This document shows, one piece after another, positions 1 through 5,156 of a stretch of 5,917 nucleotides of DNA. The translations under genes were made by a program, and so were the position numbers. The notes under the pieces are model-generated. The model worked only from the letters and a program-made list of their open reading frames with translations. It made no database searches and was not told the origin of the DNA. Source of the stretch: Cyanobacteria bacterium UBA8803 (GTDB lineage: Bacteria; Cyanobacteriota; Cyanobacteriia; Cyanobacteriales; Coleofasciculaceae); NCBI GenBank assembly GCA_003505715.1, contig DNXU01000385.1:699-6615 (forward strand), in the 5' to 3' direction. Each line of letters starts with the position of its first letter. Position 1 is the first letter of the stretch.

Positions 1-48
1 CTCCCTCTTCCCTCTCCCTATTTCAAGCTAGTTGCAGAGCAAAATCCG

Positions 49-576
49 ATGGAAAATCTACGTGTAGTCGTCACAGGCACTGTAGGAGCTGGTAAAAGTA
101 CCTTTGTGCGGACGGCTAGTGAAATTGACGTTGTAGAAATAGAACGTGCCATCACAGATCGAGAATTTTTAGCAAAACAAACCACTACCGTTGCCTTTGA
201 CTTTGGCAGACTCGTGCTTGGTGACAACATGGATCTGCATATTTACGGTACTCCAGGCCAATCTCGCTTTGATTTCATGTGGGATATTTTGATTAAGGGG
301 GCTGATGCTTATATTCTGTTAGTAACAGCCAATCAACCTGACGGTTTTGTGTATGCTCGTGAAATTCTCACCTTTATGAACCAGCGAGTCCAAGTCCCAA
401 TGATTATTGGTCTAACTCATATGGATTGTGAGGGAGCATTACCTCCAGAAAAGATTGTGCAATCGTTAGGCATTACACCAGATCGCAATTGCCCGCCTAT
501 TGTGACAGTGAATCCTAATCTTAAATCCTCTGTGATTGAAGCATTGACTGTTTTGGTTTCCCACAAACTTAGCTAA
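49..576 (+). CDS. Small Ras-like GTPase, MglA/COG2229-type (predicted)
   Basis: The 175-residue protein is a single P-loop GTPase domain. The Walker A motif GTVGAGKS lies at residues 10-17. A switch-I-like TTTVAFDFG is at 45-53, and the switch-II region IYGTPGQSRF is at 65-74. A G4-like THMD at 123-126 stands where TKxD/NKxD is usual. The DxxG Asp is replaced (IYGTPGQ), as is common in the stand-alone bacterial GTPases related to MglA. There is no signal peptide or membrane segment, so it should be cytosolic. Family members are often encoded beside Roadblock/LC7 proteins, which act as their GTPase-activating partners; any such gene would lie left of the window. The ATG at 49 places the P-loop at the usual distance from the N-terminus, but the Shine-Dalgarno is weak. 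The cellular role cannot be read from the sequence. The fold assignment is firm; the substrate pathway is unknown. Confidence 0.85.
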   Translation: MENLRVVVTGTVGAGKSTFVRTASEIDVVEIERAITDREFLAKQTTTVAFDFGRLVLGDNMDLHIYGTPGQSRFDFMWDILIKGADAYILLVTANQPDGFVYAREILTFMNQRVQVPMIIGLTHMDCEGALPPEKIVQSLGITPDRNCPPIVTVNPNLKSSVIEALTVLVSHKLS

Positions 577-610
577 GTACAAAATTATAAGATAAGGCAG
601 AAAAACCTAC

Positions 611-730
611 CTCTGGACTGGGAGAAAGTATACGTCCGATAAGCCAGTTGTAAGACTGGGATAGCAGACCGCCAACATTAAGGCGGCAAGTCTTAAGAAT
701 TCCCCTGTCTTCAGACAGGGGAATGTCAAC
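611..730 (+). mobile_element. Probable decayed right end of an IS200/IS605-type element (omega-RNA-like)
   Basis: Three successive stem-loops are visible: CCAGT/ACTGG (644-648 with 655-659), CCGCC/GGCGG (669-673 with 682-686) and an 11-12 bp GC-rich hairpin (699-710 with 713-724). The last hairpin is followed directly by GTCAAC. A terminal strong hairpin followed by a GTCAA-type end is how many cyanobacterial IS605/IS1341 right ends look, and in such elements the same region forms the 3' part of the TnpB guide RNA. One frame reads GLGESIRPISQL then stop (about 612-650), which is reminiscent of a TnpB C-terminus, but no transposase body is left: the intact GTPase gene ends only about 35 bases upstream. 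The right-end reading comes from recalled family patterns and was not checked by alignment. An ordinary structured RNA or terminator cluster is the alternative. Confidence 0.45.
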
Positions 731-770
731 ATACATGTCCACAGACTGAAGTTTGAGGCTATACCAACAG

Positions 771-788
771 AACCTACCTAGGTAGGTT
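771..788. repeat. Perfect 18-bp palindrome centred on CCTAGG
   Basis: AACCTACCTAGGTAGGTT is a perfect palindrome with no loop. It lies 4 bases before a second, longer palindrome with the same CCTAGG centre. It could be a protein-binding site or part of a double terminator. It has no T-tract of its own. Confidence 0.6.
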
Positions 789-792
789 ATCT

Positions 793-819
793 AGAAGTCT
801 GCCTAGGCAGACTTCTTTT
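793..819 (+). terminator. Probable intrinsic terminator after the GTPase / IS remnant
   Basis: Positions 793-816 form a perfect 24-bp palindrome (arms GAAGTCTGCC and GGCAGACTTC around the CCTAGG centre), followed by TTTT at 816-819. A strong GC-containing stem plus a T-run is the standard factor-independent terminator pattern. It lies 217 bases downstream of the GTPase stop, so transcripts from the GTPase through the IS-like remnant could end here. Confidence 0.6.
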
Positions 820-1116
820 GTGTAGCCGCGATTTTCTATCGCTGGATATTTTTGTTCCTGCCCTATTGGCACTTTAAAAAATACTATATTTACTGGGTAT
901 AGATGGCAATTAATTATTAAAATTAATATCAATTAAAATGAAGTTTTACTAAGAAAAATTAAAGTTGATATCTCCGGACTAAAGTATCCGGATTTAATTA
1001 AGAATTTCTGAATTTTCTAATTACATTAGACGAATTTAAATTCGTTAAACCATAAGTTATAGCCTACGGTGCTATTTATTTAGGTTCTATCAACAACTAA
1101 CAAGGAAGCTAATTCT
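820..1116. other. AT-rich leader region of the first V4R-like gene
   Basis: No coding region is recognisable. The stretch holds an inverted pair TCCGGA (973-978 with 987-992) and a perfect 16-bp palindrome ACGAATTTAAATTCGT (1030-1045), which is operator-like and lies 71 bases before the start codon at 1117. No -35/-10 pair is convincing enough to name. A Shine-Dalgarno AAGGA (1102-1106) lies 10 bases before the ATG. Confidence 0.4.
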
Positions 1117-1602
1117 ATGCCCTTTACAGATAATCAATTGCGTCAAGAACTTGGAGATTTTGCTAGCCTCGTATGTCTGAAAGCTATCATCACTGGTGTA
1201 GAGGATACCTTAGGCCAAAAAGCTGCTGCGGTAGCTTTGATTGCGGCTGGCCGTCAGCGAGGTAAGAGGTTAGCTGAAGATCTACATTTAGGGAATAAGG
1301 GTACTGAAATATCTCTGGAAGAAGTGGGAGGCAAGGTTAGTCATGCCTTAGGCAAAGAGGGCACCAGGTTGTGCATGGTAGACAAGATTGAGCAAGAAGG
1401 AGAAGTCTACAAAGTTTATACTCGCGAAACCGTTTGCTCGGCTGGTGAATTAGAAGGCTCATCGCGGAAATGTACCTTTACCTTAGGCGCAATTCAGGGT
1501 TTCCTAGAAGCGTTTCTAGGTAAGCGCTTGCGGGGACAACACTTGCACTCTGTATTGCAAGGTAGTACTCATGACGTTCTAGAATATACCATCTTAAGTT
1601 GA
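1117..1602 (+). CDS. Conserved cyanobacterial protein, V4R-like C-terminal half (copy 1)
   Basis: The 161-residue soluble protein has no signal peptide or membrane segment. The first half looks alpha-helical, with LRQELGDF at 8-15 and an Ala-rich helix at about 36-45. The second half resembles a V4R (4-vinyl reductase-type small-molecule-binding) domain: TVCSAGE at 105-111, then CTFTLGAIQGFLEAFLG at 119-135, then a beta-like tail THDVLEYTIL. The second conserved Cys of classical V4R domains is not seen in the tail. Cysteines 20, 86, 107 and 119 are shared with the paralogue. The start is supported by AAGGA 10 bases upstream and by the equal length of the paralogue. The gene stands alone with its own leader and a downstream hairpin. 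V4R membership is inferred from the motif pattern; ligand and function are unknown. Confidence 0.75.
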   Translation: MPFTDNQLRQELGDFASLVCLKAIITGVEDTLGQKAAAVALIAAGRQRGKRLAEDLHLGNKGTEISLEEVGGKVSHALGKEGTRLCMVDKIEQEGEVYKVYTRETVCSAGELEGSSRKCTFTLGAIQGFLEAFLGKRLRGQHLHSVLQGSTHDVLEYTILS

Positions 1603-1638
1603 ATTCTAGCAATTAGATCGGCCAGGAACTGCTGCAAA

Positions 1639-1676
1639 ACTTCTGCCACGATGCCTTTGTGCATCGTGGCAGAAGT
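1639..1676. terminator. Strong 16-bp stem-loop after copy 1
   Basis: ACTTCTGCCACGATGC (1639-1654) pairs perfectly with 1661-1676 around a 6-base loop, CTTTGT. It begins 36 bases after the stop codon at 1602. On the plus strand no T-run follows. On the minus strand the stem is followed by TTTT (complement of 1635-1638 region). It may be a terminator, an mRNA 3'-end stabiliser or a dispersed palindrome. Confidence 0.45.
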
Positions 1677-1980
1677 AACTGAGCGGTGCCTGCCGATTTT
1701 AATTTAATCCTGAAAATATTAAGATTAAAATCTATGATTTTTTCTTTATATTTTGACGAGATAATTTTTATTTTTAGCCTCTTTATCGCTTTATAGACAA
1801 GAACATTAAGTTTACAATAAAATCATAGAAAACCTTCTCACTTAGCCAAGAAATTTGCTAAAACTGATAATAAGAGTTTTCGGGCATAAAAAGCATCTGC
1901 GAAAGAATGAATGGCTTTAGTAGTGAGTAGGGTTGCCATTCATTGAGGGAAAGCTAATAACCGAAAAGAGGTCAATCATT
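1677..1980 (+). promoter_or_regulatory. Leader of the second V4R-like gene with a 10-bp stem-loop
   Basis: This spacer is AT-rich up to about 1900 and contains no gene. AATGAATGGC (1906-1915) is perfectly complementary to GCCATTCATT (1935-1944) across a 19-base loop, ending 36 bases before the start codon. AGAGG at 1967-1971, 9 bases before the ATG at 1981, is a good Shine-Dalgarno and fixes that start over an in-frame TTG at 1933, which lies inside the stem-loop. A TTGACG at about 1754 lacks a matching -10, so no promoter is assigned. Confidence 0.45.
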
Positions 1981-2466
1981 ATGTCAACTGAACAGAATTC
2001 ATTACGTCAAGAACTTGGAGACTTTAGTAGCGTTGTCTGTCTCAAAGCGATCGTTACTGGTGTAGAAGAAGCTCTTGGGGAAAAAGCGGCTGCGATCGCT
2101 TTAATTGCAGCTGGTCGTCAGCGAGGCAAAAAGTTAGCGGAGGATCTGGGTTTAGTAAATAAGGGAGGTGAAATGTCTCTAGAAGACGTTACAGCAAAGG
2201 TTTGCCATACCTTAGGCCCTGATGGAACGCGCTTGTGCCTGATCGACAAGATCGAACAAAACGGAGAGACCTACAAAGTCTTGACCCGCGAAACAGTTTG
2301 CTCGGCTGGTGAACCACAAGGCTCATCGCGGTCATGCACTTTTACTCTAGGAGCTATTCAGGGGTTCTTAGAATCATTTATCGGCCAGCGCTTACGGGGA
2401 GTACAAACGGAATCTGTCTTGCGAGGCGGTACTCACGACGTTCTGGAATACACAATTTTGAATTAA
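1981..2466 (+). CDS. Conserved cyanobacterial protein, V4R-like C-terminal half (copy 2)
   Basis: This 161-residue protein aligns without gaps to the gene at 1117-1602, with 119 of 161 positions identical by hand count (about 74%). Differences concentrate in the first seven residues, around residues 56-80 and at 141-150. LRQELGDF, KAAA-ALIAAGRQRGK, TRETVCSAGE and CTFTLGAIQGFLE are conserved. Cys 20, 86, 107 and 119 are kept, and an extra Cys appears at 75. The V4R-like reading rests on the TVCSAGE...CTFTLGAIQGFLE pattern and remains an inference. The ATG at 1981 is chosen because AGAGG precedes it by 9 bases and because the product then matches copy 1 in length. The gene contains a HIP1 site (2092-2099) that copy 1 lacks. 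It is convergent with the decarboxylase gene. The function is unknown; the pair is a tandem duplication. Confidence 0.78.
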   Translation: MSTEQNSLRQELGDFSSVVCLKAIVTGVEEALGEKAAAIALIAAGRQRGKKLAEDLGLVNKGGEMSLEDVTAKVCHTLGPDGTRLCLIDKIEQNGETYKVLTRETVCSAGEPQGSSRSCTFTLGAIQGFLESFIGQRLRGVQTESVLRGGTHDVLEYTILN

Positions 2467-2485
2467 CTCCACACCAGAGAAATAC

Positions 2486-2605
2486 GGTGATGGGTGATGG
2501 GTGATGGGTGATGGGTGATGGGTAATTAGGGAGAAATTGCTGACCAATTACCAATTACCAATCACCAATCACCCATCACCAATCACCAATTACCAATTAC
2601 CAACT
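2486..2605. repeat. Inverted heptamer tandem repeat arrays (STRR type)
   Basis: The left arm has five perfect GGTGATG units (2486-2520) and one GGTAATT (2521-2527). After a 15-base spacer, the right arm has nine units of the complementary type: ACCAATT, ACCAATC, ACCCATC and similar (2543-2605). Because the arms are complementary, the array can form a long imperfect hairpin between two convergent genes and may act as a bidirectional transcript end. Heptamer STRRs are typical of filamentous cyanobacteria. The right arm overlaps the last codons and stop of the decarboxylase gene. Confidence 0.9.
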
Positions 2606-3700
2606 TCTTAATTCATCCACGAAAGCATCTATTTTTTCTTGAGTGACATTTTGCATGACGATGGTATGGGCCCAATTGTCAATCGTCGCTAACTGCCACT
2701 TTTGAATCAGGGACTGAGAGGGTTTTTGGAACAATACCGTATTCGAGAAGGGGTTGAGTAGGCAGGGATAGTTGATTGACTTCAGTTGCTCAAACATGTA
2801 CTGGGCGTTCTGAAGACAAAATTCAACTTCTTTAGCAAACCCTTCATAACCTCGCGTTTGCAGCGCATACCACAATAAAATTGCAGCTTGGCCGTTTCGT
2901 GAACCTAAAATCGTTGTGTCTTTGGCAGCGATGTATTCTATATTATTTTCAATTTGCTTGAGATAATTTTTCCTGGTTAAAACAACTCCACAGGGAACAG
3001 GGCTGCCGATAAACTTATGGCCTGAAATAGCAACCGTGCCAATGGGATAAGTAAAATCGATTCGGGGGGCGTTGGGCACGAAGGGTAGCATCATCCCAAA
3101 TAGTGCAGCATCACAATGAATGTAATAATTGGTAATATGATTTTTTTCGAGAATATCTAGGGCTCGATCTAAATCATCGATCGCCCCCTTCATCGTGGTG
3201 CCGATATTCAAGTTTACAATAGCGGGAAGATGACGATTTTTCTGGAGCATTTCGGCAAAATGCTCGTAGTCTAGTTCACCATTGTTTTGGGAACGGATAA
3301 CTACAGATGGAATTCTTAACAATTTGGCGGCTTTAGCAATCGAATAATGGGCATCCTGGGAAGAGTACAACAGACCTTCAGGATAACATTCTCGACCTAG
3401 AAAAATTCCATACAAGTTCCCTTCTGTTCCGCCTGAGGTGACATAGCCCCAGAAATTACTGGCCTCAATTTTATAGAGCTTGGCAAAAAAAAATAAAACC
3501 TCTTGCTCCAGTTTCTTGGAATCGACTTTGTAATTGGATTCGCTAAAGGGATCTCCCAAATTTATTACGGAATATTGCCAAAAATTGCACAAGGGAGTGT
3601 AATCATAGTTTAAGTTGAAAGGATAACCTGTATGTAAAGTACTCTGCCGAACCACTTGGTTCAATAATGCTGATATTTCTTCCAGTACTGTTGCAGCCAT
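2597..3700 (-). CDS. hdc: PLP-dependent histidine/serine decarboxylase family enzyme
   Basis: The protein is a group II PLP-dependent amino-acid decarboxylase, 367 residues from the ATG at 3700 and close to the roughly 380 of bacterial histidine decarboxylases. Numbered from that ATG, SGGTEGN (89-95) should hold the cofactor phosphate. DAHYS (116-120) provides the His that stacks on the PLP ring, HCDAAL (195-200) the Asp that pairs with the pyridine nitrogen, and SGHK (226-229) the Schiff-base Lys. GYPFNLNYDY and INLGDPFSESNY are near the N-terminus, and GSRNG lies further on; all are hallmark segments of the family. All catalytic residues are present, so the enzyme should be active and cytosolic. 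Plant serine decarboxylases are close relatives, so the product is either histamine or ethanolamine; sequence alone does not decide. The ATG is preferred over an in-frame TTG at 3715 because GGAAG (3709-3713) lies 8 bases upstream. The last codon and stop lie in a heptamer repeat. Confidence 0.88.
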   Translation of the reverse strand: MAATVLEEISALLNQVVRQSTLHTGYPFNLNYDYTPLCNFWQYSVINLGDPFSESNYKVDSKKLEQEVLFFFAKLYKIEASNFWGYVTSGGTEGNLYGIFLGRECYPEGLLYSSQDAHYSIAKAAKLLRIPSVVIRSQNNGELDYEHFAEMLQKNRHLPAIVNLNIGTTMKGAIDDLDRALDILEKNHITNYYIHCDAALFGMMLPFVPNAPRIDFTYPIGTVAISGHKFIGSPVPCGVVLTRKNYLKQIENNIEYIAAKDTTILGSRNGQAAILLWYALQTRGYEGFAKEVEFCLQNAQYMFEQLKSINYPCLLNPFSNTVLFQKPSQSLIQKWQLATIDNWAHTIVMQNVTQEKIDAFVDELRSW

Positions 3701-3708
3701 TGTTTTTT

Positions 3709-3713
3709 CTTCC
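3709..3713 (-). promoter_or_regulatory. Shine-Dalgarno of the decarboxylase gene
   Basis: GGAAG on the minus strand lies 8 bases before the ATG at 3700. It selects that ATG over the TTG at 3715, which would place the site inside the coding region. Confidence 0.6.
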
Positions 3714-3715
3714 AA

Positions 3716-4356
3716 TACCTAAACTCAAAATTACTGTTGGCGATAGGTAGAAATTTTCCGGCTACACCCTTCAGTGAAGTATCTCTTTACTCAAGATTAC
3801 CTAAAAATATCCAATTCTCCCATTAAAAAAGCACCAAATTAATGCTTAATCCATGAAGATTTGATGAATTTTTTATGTTGGTAATTGGTAATTGGTCATG
3901 GAAACAAGCAGTTTGTTGTAGCATTACTAAAAAGCTTTGAGCTGTAGCAGGCATTTATAAAATCTTTATAAGATATTGCCCAACTAGAAAAAGTATGAAA
4001 ATGCTTTTTTTCGATCCTAATATAATCAAAACTTTTCCTTTTTATATCCCAACACAAATTTAATAGTAATTACAATTTTATTCCTAGCTATCCGGATTAG
4101 GAACTAATGTAGTTTTGTAAACCAGATTCAACCCCCTCTCCTGTCAAGGGCGAGGGGGAGCAAGATATAGCAACTGCCATAGCGATTAGGACATGAGCGA
4201 GCTGGAAGAGCTGAGGGAGAAAGAGATTTTCTTGTTATCAGTGTTCTCAGCAACTTGACTAGTACAATGCCACTGCTAAGCTGTAGTGCATTTAAATCAC
4301 ATATTCTCTGTTAAGAGTTCAGGAGTTCCCTCTCTAAGATTTAATTTTTTCCAAAT
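3716..4356. other. Long AT-rich spacer with no recognisable gene
   Basis: No coding region in any frame looks real. Contents: two GGTAATT heptamers (3880-3893), the same unit as at the other end of the decarboxylase gene; an interrupted hairpin with CCCCCTC (4132-4138) pairing GAGGGGG (4152-4158), of the kind found as dispersed palindromes in cyanobacteria; and a weak stem at about 4270-4290. The promoter of the decarboxylase gene should lie near 3720-3800 on the minus strand, but no clear boxes are seen. No obvious terminator follows smpB. Confidence 0.5.
3880..3893. repeat. Two GGTAATT heptamer units
   Basis: Two perfect tandem copies of GGTAATT are followed by a degenerate GGTCATG. The unit is the complement of the ACCAATT units at 2543-2598, so the decarboxylase gene is bracketed by copies of one heptamer family in opposite orientation. 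Confidence 0.7.
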
Positions 4357-4824
4357 TTAATAACGTTTCATTGCCCGTGCCATTTCTCGCTGATCCTGAC
4401 GCTCCTTCACAGTTTCACGCTTATCATGGATCTTTTTCCCTTTGCATAGGGCAATACTGATTTTGACCAAACCTCGCTTTAGGTACATCTTCAAGGGCAC
4501 TAGCGTTAAACCCTGCTGTTCAACTTTGCCGATCAGCTTGCGAATTTCCTGCTTGTGCAACAACAGTCGGCGAGTGCGACGGGGGTCGTGATTGAAATAA
4601 TCGCTAGTTCTTTCATAGGGGGAGATATGCACGTTAAGTAACCAGGCTTGACCGTTGCGAATTAAGGCATATCCATCTCGCAAATTGACCTTGCCCGCTC
4701 GAATGGACTTTACTTCCGTCCCTTTTAACTCAATTCCCGCCTCATAAGTTTCTAAAACGTCATAGCGGAAACGGGCTTGTCGATTATCACTAACAATCTT
4801 ATAACTTTCAGTTTTATCGCTCAT
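4357..4824 (-). CDS. smpB: SsrA-binding protein SmpB
   Basis: The 155-residue protein has the length and full motif set of SmpB. SmpB binds the tRNA-like end of tmRNA and places it in the A site of stalled ribosomes for trans-translation, in the cytosol. GIELKGTEVKSIRAGKVNLRDGYA-type beta-barrel sequence runs from about residue 30 to 53. HISPY is at 66-70. The basic segment HDPRRTRRLLLHKQEI is at 79-94. GKKIHDKRETVKERD-like sequence near 129-144 leads into the basic C-terminal tail, which becomes helical in the mRNA channel. The ATG at 4824 gives the normal N-terminus; no Shine-Dalgarno is visible before it, which is not rare in cyanobacteria. It is transcribed divergently from the gifB-like gene. 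No tmRNA gene is visible in the window. Confidence 0.97.
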   Translation of the reverse strand: MSDKTESYKIVSDNRQARFRYDVLETYEAGIELKGTEVKSIRAGKVNLRDGYALIRNGQAWLLNVHISPYERTSDYFNHDPRRTRRLLLHKQEIRKLIGKVEQQGLTLVPLKMYLKRGLVKISIALCKGKKIHDKRETVKERQDQREMARAMKRY

Positions 4825-4894
4825 AAATAAATCAATTTAACGTTTAATGCCCGGAATCGCCATGATACAAGCAATTTCGCCTGCCGCCTCCACT

Positions 4895-4913
4895 GTGTTA
4901 CACATTGTAACAC
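4895..4913. promoter_or_regulatory. Operator-like perfect inverted repeat
   Basis: GTGTTACA (4895-4902) and TGTAACAC (4906-4913) are perfect inverted 8-mers with a 3-base spacer. The site lies 71 bases upstream of the smpB start and about 80 upstream of the gifB -35 element. Its size and symmetry suit a dimeric repressor. The TTACA...TGTAA half-sites recall BlaI/CopY-type operators, but the spacing differs. The regulator is unknown. Confidence 0.45.
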
Positions 4914-4942
4914 GCTAAGAGCTAAGAGCCTCCATTTTGTAG

Positions 4943-4969
4943 GGTGCGTTACGCTCATGCTAACGCACC
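4943..4969. repeat. Dispersed palindrome GGTGCGTTA...TAACGCACC
   Basis: A 9-bp perfect stem (4943-4951 with 4961-4969) encloses a 9-base loop. This GGGTGCGTTAxGC palindrome is recalled as a common dispersed repeat in cyanobacterial genomes; abundance cannot be checked here. Confidence 0.55.
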
Positions 4970-4991
4970 ACTGTTAAGTTTTATTAACTAA

Positions 4992-5019
4992 TTGACTTTT
5001 TTCGGAAAAACGGTAAAAA
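4992..5019 (+). promoter_or_regulatory. Probable promoter of the riboswitch-gifB transcript
   Basis: TTGACT (4992-4997) matches the -35 consensus in five of six positions. After 16 bases, TAAAAA (5014-5019) is a fair -10. The predicted start near 5026 falls about 12 bases before the first riboswitch helix, which supports the assignment. Confidence 0.55.
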
Positions 5020-5026
5020 TAGATAC
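5013..5026 (+). promoter_or_regulatory. NtcA-binding site overlapping the -10 region
   Basis: The site is GTA (5013-5015), eight A/T-rich bases, TAC (5024-5026): a perfect match to the NtcA consensus GTA-N8-TAC. It covers the -10 element and the likely transcription start, a position where binding would block RNA polymerase. NtcA repression of gif genes under nitrogen limitation is established in Synechocystis. Its action here is inferred from position. Confidence 0.65.
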
Positions 5027-5037
5027 AGAAATAAAAA

Positions 5038-5118
5038 CGTTCATCTCTCTGCGCCAAGGAGCCAAGTGGCCTAACGAGAGTAGAGAGACGGAAGTAGGGA
5101 GCAATCCCGAAGGAACGC
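5038..5118 (+). ncRNA. Glutamine riboswitch (glnA / downstream-peptide type)
   Basis: The fold is a three-way junction. P1 is CGTTC (5038-5042) with GAACG (5113-5117). P2 is TCTCTCT (5044-5050) with AGAGAGA (5082-5088). P3 is GGGA (5097-5100) with TCCC (5105-5108), capped by a GCAA tetraloop. The conserved strands of the glutamine aptamer are present: GACGGAAGTAGG (5087-5098) and CCGAAGGAACGC (5107-5118). The aptamer binds L-glutamine in known members. It lies in the 5' leader of a glutamine-synthetase inactivating factor gene, as in Synechocystis gifB, where glutamine raises expression. Recognition is from recalled consensus plus the complete helix set; no covariance search was run. Confidence 0.88.
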
Positions 5119-5150
5119 GCCTCATCTTACGACAGTTGCGTTACGAGGCG
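5118..5150 (+). promoter_or_regulatory. SD-masking helix: likely riboswitch expression platform
   Basis: CGCCTC (5118-5123), starting right after P1, is perfectly complementary to GAGGCG (5145-5150). The latter contains the Shine-Dalgarno GAGG (5145-5148), 8 bases before the ATG at 5157. Formation of this helix would hide the ribosome-binding site, and a folded aptamer next to it could shift the balance. This points to control of translation; the direction of the switch is inferred from gifB biology. Confidence 0.55.
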
Positions 5151-5156
5151 AAAACC

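Noticed and set aside
18..230. Open frame on the minus strand
   Set aside because: It is the antisense shadow of the GTPase P-loop region, with no recognisable domain.
1754..1783. TTGACG as a -35 box of copy 2
   Set aside because: No acceptable -10 is found at 16-18 bases, and it is more than 200 bases from the start codon.
1933..1980. Upstream TTG start for the second V4R-like gene
   Set aside because: The ATG at 1981 has a good Shine-Dalgarno and gives the same length as the paralogue; the TTG lies in a stem-loop.
2486..2605. CRISPR-like array
   Set aside because: Units are 7 bases with no spacers; this is a heptamer tandem repeat.
4200..4300. Possible transposase remnant or tmRNA gene near smpB
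   Set aside because: No conserved protein segment, no tRNA-like ends and no tag-peptide reading frame were recognisable.
4939..4952. A second perfect GTA-N8-TAC match (possible NtcA box)
   Set aside because: It lies inside a common-looking dispersed palindrome (4943-4969) and about 75-85 bases upstream of the predicted start, so it is probably fortuitous; the site at 5013-5026 is far better placed.
4992..5156. N-terminal extension of the gifB-like protein from a TTG at 4992
   Set aside because: This stretch is the -35 box, NtcA site and riboswitch; the protein family begins at MKLTYRG, encoded from 5157.
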